NCBI RefSeq assembly: GCF_015207525.1
Contig: NZ_JADEWR010000013.1
Location: forward strand, 116,631-180,630
Length of the DNA stretch: 64,000 bases
Reading direction: 5' to 3'
Origin: Nodosilinea sp. LEGE 06152
Lineage (GTDB): Bacteria > Cyanobacteriota > Cyanobacteriia > Phormidesmidales > Phormidesmidaceae
Shown: one piece after another, positions 58,205 through 64,000 of the stretch
Layout: every line of letters starts with the position of its first letter
Numbering within the stretch: position 1 is the first letter of the stretch
Made by a program: the position numbers and the translations under genes
Notes under the pieces: generated by a model
Told to the model about the DNA's origin: nothing
The model's database searches: none
The model's input: only the letters and a program-made list of their open reading frames with translations

Positions 58205-59323
58205 TCAACTGCGCAAGCTTTGCCACAGCTGGCTGTAGCGGTCTTCGGCAGCGGCACTGAGGGGCAGCAAAAACTCGCTCTGGTCGGCCACGTCGGGGGC
58301 TAGCGCGAGGGCAGGGGGCGTTTGCAGTGGCTCGGGTAGCTGCGATCGCTCGGCCCCCCACAGCCGGGTCGAGGTGCCTTGCCCAAAGATAGCGAGCTGC
58401 GTGGCAAAGTCGGCACCTAGGCAAAAGTCGAGCCAGTTGAGGGCAGTAGCGGCAGCCTGCTCGGAAACAGGTGCGATCGCCTGGGGGCGAACCCAAAGCT
58501 GGGCACTGAGCAGCGTGCCCTCGGGCGGTACCGCCACCGCCAGATTGCGATACTGCTTCAGCAGGGGCAGCGCGTCATCTGACCAGACCACAGCGGCGGT
58601 GGCATCGCCAACCAGCAGCATTTCGAGGTAGTGGTCAGAATTGTAAACGCGCACCTGGCTATGCAAATCGGCCAGAAACGGCTCTAAGCCCTCCACAACT
58701 GCCGGGTCTTCGCTATTGGCTGAAGCGCCCAACGCTTTTTGAGCCAGGCCCAGCACTAGGCGAGGGTGGTTAGGCAGCACCAGCCGTCGCCGGAGTTCGG
58801 GGCGCAGCAGATCGGCCCAGGTGGCGAGCGGGGTGCTGGCGCGGGGGAGGCGATCGCGGTCATAGAGCACCACCAAGTGGCTCCAGCGGTAGGGCACCGC
58901 CCAAATGCTGCCGCTAGAGTTGAGCATTCCCTCAGCACTGCGGCGCACTAGCTCCGGCCACACCACCGCCAGCTCGCTCCAGTGGGTTAGGGTTGATACC
59001 TCTAGCGGCTGCACCAGCTCCTGGCGAATGGCGGGGGCTAGCCAGTAATCGGCCAGGCTGACCCAGTCAGCCGTTGACAGCGAATCTTCAGTTTGGCGGT
59101 GCCACTGCTGCAGCAACCCGTACAGCTTCACCAGCGAGTCTTCGGGGGTGACGGCAATGTTGCTGCCCTGGGGCAACTGCTGAAAGGCATTGAGCAGCTG
59201 AGCCGGTACCGAGTTGGTGAGCATAGCCAACCGCAGGCTAGGGCCTGACACACGCTGGCACCCGGCTAGCAGGGCCGTAACGGTCAGCCCACCCGCCAAA
59301 AAGCTGCGACGATTCATGAGCAT
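58205..59323 (-). CDS. ABC-type extracellular solute-binding lipoprotein
   Basis: 372 aa from the ATG at 59323 (GAGGGGC upstream); an in-frame ATG at 59368 is possible. Twin-arginine start NRRSFLAGG and lipobox LLAGC, then a bilobed periplasmic binding-protein fold of the PotD/FutA size class (WAVPYRWSHLVVLYDRDRL..., TWADLLRPELRRRLVLPNHPR). Permease genes are not adjacent. Polyamine or metal substrate both possible. Confidence 0.88.
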   Translation of the reverse strand: MLMNRRSFLAGGLTVTALLAGCQRVSGPSLRLAMLTNSVPAQLLNAFQQLPQGSNIAVTPEDSLVKLYGLLQQWHRQTEDSLSTADWVSLADYWLAPAIRQELVQPLEVSTLTHWSELAVVWPELVRRSAEGMLNSSGSIWAVPYRWSHLVVLYDRDRLPRASTPLATWADLLRPELRRRLVLPNHPRLVLGLAQKALGASANSEDPAVVEGLEPFLADLHSQVRVYNSDHYLEMLLVGDATAAVVWSDDALPLLKQYRNLAVAVPPEGTLLSAQLWVRPQAIAPVSEQAAATALNWLDFCLGADFATQLAIFGQGTSTRLWGAERSQLPEPLQTPPALALAPDVADQSEFLLPLSAAAEDRYSQLWQSLRS

Positions 59324-59385
59324 TTGCCCCTCAGCTTCCCTCTCCAGGGGAGAATACTGATTAACCATAGCGCTTTAGGTCGTCC

Positions 59386-59502
59386 ATGAAAGCCGTTCGA
59401 GATATTGTCACGGTCTCTATAACTGTCATTTTGGTGTCGTTTATTGGCCTCAGCCTGGCTCGACTGGTGTACTTCTTTCTCCACAGCCAGCAAATTATCT
59501 AG
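59386..59502 (+). CDS. 38-aa single-helix membrane peptide
   Basis: Starts MKAVRDIVTVSITVIL; hydrophobic from about 7 to 32 and ending LHSQQII. Size and style match small NDH-1, PSI or PSII subunits but I cannot match it to a named one. It ends 9 bp before the threonine dehydratase start, in the same direction. Too short for ordinary ORF calling; reported from direct reading. Confidence 0.5.
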   Translation: MKAVRDIVTVSITVILVSFIGLSLARLVYFFLHSQQII

Positions 59503-59511
59503 AGCAATTCT

Positions 59512-60498
59512 GTGACTTCCAATTCTGTGACTTCTACGCCATCCCCTATCCTGCCCCCCACCCTGGATGATGTTAAGGCGGCGCGCGATCGCATCGCCCC
59601 CTATATTCGGCATACGCCGCTGGTGCCCGCGAGCGCCCTCAAGCAGTCCATTCCTGGCTGCCCCGACCTGTGGCTCAAGCTCGACTGTCTACAGGTGACG
59701 GGTTCTTTCAAAGCCAGGGGCGCAGTGAACACCCTCAAAAGCCTCTCCGACGACAACCTACAGCGCGGCATTATCACCGCGTCGGGGGGCAACCACGGGC
59801 TGGCTGTGGCCTACGCTGGCTGGCTGGCCCAGGTGCCCGCCACCATCTACCTGGGCCGCAATGTGCCCGCTGCCAAAGCAGAACGACTGTGCCAGTGGGG
59901 GGCACAGGTACTGTACGAGGGCAACGACTGGGATGACGCCAACCGCGCCGCCATGACTGCCGCTAATACCCAAGGGCTAACCTACATCCACCCCTTCAAC
60001 GACCCGCGCGTGATGGCCGGGCAGGGCACACTGGCCCTGGAGATTTTGGCCGACCTGCCCCAGGTCGATACGCTGCTGGTAGCGATCGGCGGCGGCGGTC
60101 TCATTGGCGGCGTTAGCCTGGCGGCTAAAGCACTCAAGCCCGATATTCGCATTGTCGGCATTGAGCCCGTAGGCGCACCTACCCTAAAAACCAGTGTTGA
60201 AGCAGGCCAGATTGTTGAGCTAGAGGCCATCTCCACCCTGGCCAACACCCTCGCCCCCCGCCAAACAGAACCCCTGAACTTTGAGATTATTCGCCGCACC
60301 GTAGACTCGTTTGTGCTGGTTAGCGATGCGGCCATGACCGACGCCTGCCGCTGGCTGTGGTTTGAGCTGGGGGTGGCGGCGGAGTTGAGCGGAGGAGCGG
60401 CGATCGCCGCCCTGATGACTGGCCAATATCGACCGCAACCTGGCGAGGTTGTCTGTGCCTTGATCTGCGGCACCGGCACAGCAGGGCTAGACGGCTAG
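59512..60498 (+). CDS. Threonine/serine dehydratase-like PLP enzyme
   Basis: 328 aa. Fold type II: GSFKARGAVNTL with the PLP Lys, SGGNHGLAVAYAG phosphate/Asn loop, and the Gly-rich IGGGGLIGG. No C-terminal ACT regulatory domain, so it is the catabolic TdcB/racemase-like type rather than biosynthetic IlvA. GTG start at 59512 or, after a 15-bp tandem duplication, at 59527. Could also be a serine racemase-type enzyme. Tail-to-tail overlap of 4 bp with the next gene. Confidence 0.9.
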   Translation: MTSNSVTSTPSPILPPTLDDVKAARDRIAPYIRHTPLVPASALKQSIPGCPDLWLKLDCLQVTGSFKARGAVNTLKSLSDDNLQRGIITASGGNHGLAVAYAGWLAQVPATIYLGRNVPAAKAERLCQWGAQVLYEGNDWDDANRAAMTAANTQGLTYIHPFNDPRVMAGQGTLALEILADLPQVDTLLVAIGGGGLIGGVSLAAKALKPDIRIVGIEPVGAPTLKTSVEAGQIVELEAISTLANTLAPRQTEPLNFEIIRRTVDSFVLVSDAAMTDACRWLWFELGVAAELSGGAAIAALMTGQYRPQPGEVVCALICGTGTAGLDG

Positions 60499-60758
60499 GC
60501 AACCACAGGGCCAAGGGTCGATGAAATGCGCATGGCCAGCTCGGTCAGGTTGTCGCTATCGGTGCAAAACTGCTCGGCCTGGAGTCGGGGCACCCCTGCT
60601 TCTACTAAATATTCAACCAGCAGGTTAAACAGCATATCTTCGGCCAGTTCGCGCTGGTCGGCCCAGCCCTGTCGGTAGTGCAGATACTCCTGGCAGCGCA
60701 GGGCCAGATCGTGGTACGTGGCATCGCTGGTTAAAAACTGAAGGCTGCTGACAATCAT
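60495..60758 (-). CDS. Small conserved hypothetical protein
   Basis: 87 aa from the ATG at 60758 with GAGG upstream (a GTG at 60785 adds nine). All-helical: LQFLTSDATYHDLALRCQEYLHYRQGWADQRELAEDMLFNLLVEYLVEAGVPRLQAEQF. I do not know a family name; the pattern looks like a widespread cyanobacterial small protein. Confidence 0.75.
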   Translation of the reverse strand: MIVSSLQFLTSDATYHDLALRCQEYLHYRQGWADQRELAEDMLFNLLVEYLVEAGVPRLQAEQFCTDSDNLTELAMRISSTLGPVVA

Positions 60759-60822
60759 GGCGACCTCAGAGTGCAGGTTAGCCACAGTCTAACGAAACAG
60801 CAATCACAGAGGGGTTGTCAGA

Positions 60823-61485
60823 CTAACCGATCGCCCTAAAGACCACCGAAAGATTGTTGGCCGGCATGGCGATAGTCTCGACCAGCGCCAGATTGTGGGT
60901 TTTGGCGGCGGCGACCACCGCCTCTAAATCGCGCACGCCCCACTCGGGGTTTTGAGCCTGTAGGCTAGCGTCGAAGGCCGCGTTACTGGGGGATGTGTGC
61001 TGCCCGTTTTGCTTGTAAGGGCCGTAGAGATACAAAATGCCGCCCGGTGGCAAAATTCGCCCCGCCCCCGCCAGCAGCCCCAGGCAGGCCGCCCAGGGAG
61101 AAATGTGAATCATATTGATGTTGACCAGGGCCGTAACTGGGTGCTGCTGCAAGTCTGGCTCTGGGTGCAAATCTCTAAAGTTTTCGGATTCGACGGGCCA
61201 CAGGGGAGCAGCAGCATCTAAAGCAACGGGCGCGTGCAGGTTGGCAGCGGGAGCCACCTCTCGCCAGGCGGCAATACTGGCGCGGGCACCGGGGTCGAGG
61301 TCGGAGGGCAACCACTGCCGGGGAGCCAAACGCGGCGCAAAGTACACGGCGTGCTCTCCGGTGCCGCTCGACACTTCGAGTACGGTACCACTGGGGGGCA
61401 GCACTCGCTGGAGCACCGCTAGGATAGGCTCGCGGTTGCGCTCTGTGGCGGGAGCATGGCGACGAGCATCGAGAGGCGTTGACAT
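60823..61485 (-). CDS. DUF938 family SAM-dependent methyltransferase
   Basis: 220 aa from the ATG at 61485. Rossmann methyltransferase motif I VLEVSSGTGEHAVYFAPRL, then INMIHISPWAACLGLLAGAGRILPPGGILYLYGPYK, the DUF938 signature. Substrate unknown. Stands 64 bp upstream of the 87-aa gene, same strand. Confidence 0.92.
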   Translation of the reverse strand: MSTPLDARRHAPATERNREPILAVLQRVLPPSGTVLEVSSGTGEHAVYFAPRLAPRQWLPSDLDPGARASIAAWREVAPAANLHAPVALDAAAPLWPVESENFRDLHPEPDLQQHPVTALVNINMIHISPWAACLGLLAGAGRILPPGGILYLYGPYKQNGQHTSPSNAAFDASLQAQNPEWGVRDLEAVVAAAKTHNLALVETIAMPANNLSVVFRAIG

Positions 61486-61572
61486 GGCCAGTTTTGAAGG
61501 GTGAATTTGGACGAATGGTATGTCATCGCTGAGGCTGCTGCTCCAGCGATGCGATCGCAATCCTTTCCCAAA

Positions 61573-61953
61573 TTAGCGGGAATTGTCACCATCCACCAGC
61601 GGCGGCTTTTGGCGGGACGATCGCTTGCGTTTAGACGCTTTGGTGTAGCCAATGGCCTGAATTTCGCTGCTGTTTGGCCCAAACTGACCCAAGACTGACT
61701 GCTTCATAGCCAAAACGGCATTGTGAAACGCCCACTCGGCCTGGCGAGCCCGATCGCGAGTAGCCTTTAAGGTCGCTTCCATCAAAACTTCGTCTTTCTG
61801 GCTCTGCTCCATGGTCTCGTAGGCCTGCCGCAGGGCTTGACGCGCCGCCTCTGGCCGCATGGGCGCATAGTTAGCGATCACATTCAGACTGTTTAGGGCT
61901 TGAATATCTTGGGCAATGCGCTTGGGCGCGAGGCGGCGGGTCATGTCGGTCAT
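61573..61953 (-). CDS. Conserved hypothetical protein
   Basis: 126 aa. Helical: IQALNSLNVIANYAPMRPEAARQALRQAYETMEQSQKDEVLMEATLKATRDRARQAEWAFHNAVLAMKQSVLGQFGPNSSEIQAIGYTKASKRKRSS. The FHNAVLAMK.SVLGQFGPNSSEIQAIG..K.SKRKR ending is shared by a bacterial family of unknown function. 87 bp upstream of the DUF938 gene. Confidence 0.78.
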   Translation of the reverse strand: MTDMTRRLAPKRIAQDIQALNSLNVIANYAPMRPEAARQALRQAYETMEQSQKDEVLMEATLKATRDRARQAEWAFHNAVLAMKQSVLGQFGPNSSEIQAIGYTKASKRKRSSRQKPPLVDGDNSR

Positions 61954-61976
61954 AGCGGCCTGGGTGGGTGGTGGGA

Positions 61977-62354
61977 ATGCGGCAAAATGCAGCCCGTTGG
62001 CTTGGTACTGTCTCGCCTAGGTTTACAATGCCCAACGGATACAGGCCTCGCCCAGGCGCAAACCACATTGCGGCGGCGGCAAACAGCCCTGGGGGCGATC
62101 GCAACGCTATTGCAGTCCATGGCAACGCCATTGTGACGGGTGACAACAGCGTTGCTGAAGACGGCAATAGCCTTGTGAGCAAAGTCAACGGCGTTGTGAG
62201 GCGATCGCGCTGGGTTTGCGATCGCGACAATGCCGCTGCAAGGCCAAGCAACGGCTATAACTCCAGAACCACAGCTCTACAGACACCGCAGGCAAGGCCA
62301 AGCAAAGCGGAACCCAACCGCCGTGAGCCTGCCGGGTTCCGCTGGGTGCGCTGA
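61977..62354 (+). CDS. Possible small repeat protein
   Basis: About 125 aa if started at the ATG at 61977. The middle is a run of seven-residue repeats (NAIAV, GNAIVT, DNSVAE, GNSLVS, NGVV). The C-terminus runs into a REP-like hairpin and looks non-native. No family; may be non-coding repeat DNA. Confidence 0.25.
   Translation: MRQNAARWLGTVSPRFTMPNGYRPRPGANHIAAAANSPGGDRNAIAVHGNAIVTGDNSVAEDGNSLVSKVNGVVRRSRWVCDRDNAAARPSNGYNSRTTALQTPQARPSKAEPNRREPAGFRWVR
62097..62201 (+). repeat. Five imperfect 21-bp tandem repeats
   Basis: Units start at 62097, 62118, 62139, 62160 and 62181; each has the form xxxGGCAACGCCATTGTGAxx with one to several changes. In frame they would read as heptapeptides with a conserved Asn and alternating Ile/Val, as in beta-roll repeats. 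Confidence 0.7.
62306..62343. repeat. REP-like hairpin
   Basis: Perfect 10-bp arms AGCGGAACCC (62306-62315) and GGGTTCCGCT (62334-62343), 18-nt loop, no T-run. Resembles dispersed GGGTTCCGCT repeats of cyanobacteria. Confidence 0.5.
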
Positions 62355-62367
62355 CTAACCTACAGCG

Positions 62368-62628
62368 TCAGCATTGGGGCCTAGTAACCCCTCGGCGACG
62401 AGTCATAACGCTGATATATTCGCCGCCGCGCCCGGTGGGAATGGGTTCTGACCAGGCAATGCGATTGCAGTAGCCCAGCGAGACCAGGTGATTAATGCCA
62501 TCGATGAGCGCACCGTAGTCGCCAAGCAAAATGTGGCGCAGGGTCTCTTGTCGATAGGTTGGCAAAGCAAAGCTGTCGGGGCCAATGCCCTCGGGGGTGT
62601 TGTCTAAAAACATTCGGGTTGTCTCCAT
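62368..62628 (-). CDS. Small cyanobacterial hypothetical protein
   Basis: 86 aa. The stretch LRHILLGDYGALIDGINHLVSLGYCNRIAWSEPIPTGRGGEYISVMTRR fits a multi-copy cyanobacterial family whose members read like 'IHHLHLLGYAEVxxWSxxxPTGxPGExMSVLTR'. Function unknown. Confidence 0.75.
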   Translation of the reverse strand: METTRMFLDNTPEGIGPDSFALPTYRQETLRHILLGDYGALIDGINHLVSLGYCNRIAWSEPIPTGRGGEYISVMTRRRGVTRPQC

Positions 62629-63150
62629 TTTCGATAAAGAAAACGGGGAACTATCCAGATCCCTCGTTTCGGCAAAGCGAGAGACCGGATCTAGAATGAA
62701 CCCAGTCGTCGCAGCTTACCGCTATTAAGTTGGGACGATTAGGGAGCTTGAGGAGGTGCAACTCCCCAAGCTCCCGACTGAAATCATTCCCCGCAGTCTT
62801 ACCCTGCTAGAAGTACGCTATAAGTTCAACCGTATTGGCAAACTGATATATCAAAGTTTTATGATGGCTCTCGCATATGGATAGTCTCGGTGTTGGTGAC
62901 CGAGCTGCGATTGGCCCAGCTTTGTTGAAATATGCAGAAGAATTTTTGCAATCCCGCAGAATCAGAACATTATGCGGAAAGTTTCAGCCTATCTACCTTT
63001 ACAGGGATAGTATGCCGAAGCTTTCTCTTTAATAATATTGTTATGCAGCATATCTTGAAGCTCTAGAAACTGTAGGTGGCGAAGGATTTGTTTACAGTGA
63101 GGATAAGGAAAGGGCTGCGAAGTTATAATTAGAGCTTGTAGATATGCAGT
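62629..63150. other. AT-richer intergenic region with a strong hairpin
   Basis: About 520 bp. A hairpin at 62742-62775 has arms GGGAGCTTG and CAAGCTCCC plus an inner GGAG/CTCC. From about 62810 the GC content drops and HIP1 sites disappear. Two short ORF fragments lie here (see the pseudogene entry), and TATAAT at 63124-63129 is a possible -10 box for the next gene with no good -35. Confidence 0.4.
62877..63128 (+). pseudogene. Possible decayed coding remnant
   Basis: Two plus-strand fragments in different frames: from 62877 an ORF containing AIGPALLKYAEEFLQSRRIRTL, which recalls the CoA-binding helix of GNAT acetyltransferases, and from about 63042 to 63128 one reading AAYLEALETVGGEGFVYSEDKERAAKL before a stop. 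Neither has a clear start signal. Could be a degraded gene in the foreign segment or chance. Confidence 0.25.
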
Positions 63151-63954
63151 ATGGCTATGCAGCTTTTATCGCCGAATGTAAATTTGGATTCATTTTTCGA
63201 CAATCTTTCGAAAGCCCAAGAACGTATACTTTTGCTTGATTATGATGGAACCCTTGCTCCTTTCCATGTCGAACGAGATAAAGCATTTCCTTATCCCGGT
63301 GTTAAGGAGTTACTAGATGAGATTTGTCAAACTCAAACAACGCAGCTAATTATTATTAGTGGACGTGCAATTAAGGATCTGATCCCTCTCTTAAACTTAA
63401 ACCCTTTGCCAGAAATCTTTGGTTCGCATGGGTGGGAGCATCTCACAAACAAAGGTAAATACACGCTGGAGCTTTCCGATAGTTATCTAGAAAAAGTACT
63501 TGCTCAAGCTAGGCAGCGTATTGAGGAGCTAGGTTTGACAGGGCTACTTGAACAGAAGCCTGTTAGTTTAGCTATTCATTGGCGAGGAAAAGATACTGAA
63601 ACTATCAACTTCATACAAAGCCAAGTAAGACGAGTATGGGAGAACCTAGAAAGCATAGAAAACCTTGAACTCCACGATTTTGACGGAGGACTTGAGTTGC
63701 GTGTAACTGGTAAAAATAAAGGGACAGCAGTAGAATCAATCATCTCTAACTTAGATTTAAGGGAGATACCTATGATTACTTATCTTGGAGATGATAATAC
63801 TGATGAAGATGCTTTTAAGTTCTTGAAAGATAAAGGCTTAAGTATTTTGGTTCGCGAGCATCTACGTCCAACGAATGCTGATTTATGGATAAAGCCACCT
63901 GAGGAACTGCTTCAATTTCTGAGAAAATGGAAGACAGCTTGCTTAGACAAATAA
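63151..63954 (+). CDS. Trehalose-phosphatase-like HAD enzyme (OtsB family)
   Basis: 267 aa. HAD motifs: ILLLDYDGTLAP (DxDGT, nucleophile), IIISGRA (motif II Ser), and LGDDNTDEDAF (motif IV). Family OtsB removes phosphate from trehalose-6-phosphate; related cyanobacterial enzymes act on other sugar phosphates, so substrate is tentative. Codon use (many AAT, TTA, AGA, GAA) and low GC differ strongly from the rest of the window, suggesting transfer. Two in-frame ATGs at 63151 and 63157. Confidence 0.92.
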   Translation: MAMQLLSPNVNLDSFFDNLSKAQERILLLDYDGTLAPFHVERDKAFPYPGVKELLDEICQTQTTQLIIISGRAIKDLIPLLNLNPLPEIFGSHGWEHLTNKGKYTLELSDSYLEKVLAQARQRIEELGLTGLLEQKPVSLAIHWRGKDTETINFIQSQVRRVWENLESIENLELHDFDGGLELRVTGKNKGTAVESIISNLDLREIPMITYLGDDNTDEDAFKFLKDKGLSILVREHLRPTNADLWIKPPEELLQFLRKWKTACLDK

Positions 63955-63982
63955 CTCCAATTATCAAGGGCCTACTTATTGT

Positions 63983-64000
63983 ATGAAAGATTTTTTGCTC
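63983..64000 (+). CDS. Start of a further gene, cut by the window
   Basis: ATG at 63983 and six codons reading MKDFLL, 28 bp after the phosphatase stop, same direction. Plausibly the next gene of the foreign segment; nothing else can be said. Confidence 0.3.

Noticed and set aside
61871..62251. 126-aa minus-strand ORF antisense to the 21-bp repeats
   Set aside because: Leu/Pro/Arg-rich shadow frame with no family; it overlaps the 126-aa gene at 61573-61953 that has a clear bacterial family pattern.
63091..63129. TTTACA ... TATAAT as promoter for the OtsB-type gene
   Set aside because: The -10 is perfect but the spacer is 27 bp, too long; the -10 alone is noted.

Overview
The window is chromosomal DNA of a photosynthetic cyanobacterium. 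Evidence: the HIP1 palindrome GCGATCGC is scattered through almost all of it, and it carries cyanobacterium-specific genes (psb27, ndhN, ldpA, a ycf45-type AAA/R3H ATPase, a lidless adk inside the ribosomal cluster, DUF3181 and DUF3386 proteins). The high GC and gene style suggest a filamentous Leptolyngbya/Nodosilinea/Phormidium-like strain; that genus-level guess is inference. No tRNA, rRNA or CRISPR array was seen.

Layout. 0-9.3 kb: single genes and short operons: a secreted protein, a VanX-like D,D-dipeptidase, a LysR regulator, a PadR-chrA chromate pair, a four-helix-bundle gene framed by inverted repeats, a Ycf29-like response regulator, a PRC-barrel protein, small conserved proteins and a SpoU methyltransferase. 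9.3-16.1 kb: a gene-free stretch with three DnaA-box-like sites, a PLP decarboxylase, an ECF sigma/anti-sigma/CHRD group and a dgcA-dgcN-type pair. 16.1-27.3 kb (- strand): the S10-spc ribosomal operon rplC to secY-adk-infA. 27.7-29.0 kb: a complete ISAs1-type insertion sequence with an exact 10-bp target duplication. 29.0-33.4 kb (+): ndhN, ldpA, the AAA/R3H gene and psb27. 33.5-39.7 kb (+): the rest of the ribosomal cluster, rpmJ-rpsM-rpsK-rpoA-rplQ-truA-rplM-rpsI-rpmE-prfA. 39.8-52.3 kb: SbcD-like nuclease, TauE/SafE permease, a large M48-like protein with a degraded active site, an RRM protein, SRPBCC, a mechanosensitive-channel-like protein, ppk1, a CPBP protease and clpS. 52.9-62.6 kb: hypotheticals, a STAS protein, a B12-binding-type radical SAM protein, a solute-binding lipoprotein, a threonine dehydratase, DUF938 and small conserved proteins. 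62.8-64 kb: an AT-richer stretch without HIP1, carrying an OtsB-type phosphatase; probably foreign.

How the genes work together. The two ribosomal blocks supply the translation machinery plus SecY, Adk, IF-1, RNA polymerase alpha, TruA and RF1. They are one collinear cluster in many cyanobacteria; here they are head to head and separated by photosynthesis and clock-input genes and an IS. ndhN (NDH-1), psb27 (PSII assembly) and ldpA (redox input to the clock) form a photosynthesis/redox block. The VanX-like peptidase and dgcA-dgcN could both act on D-amino acids from peptidoglycan. No defence system or large accessory island is present. The most unusual features are the four-helix-bundle cassette, the split ribosomal cluster with hairpins in its leaders, the DnaA-box cluster, the inactivated-looking M48 protein and the AT-rich right end.
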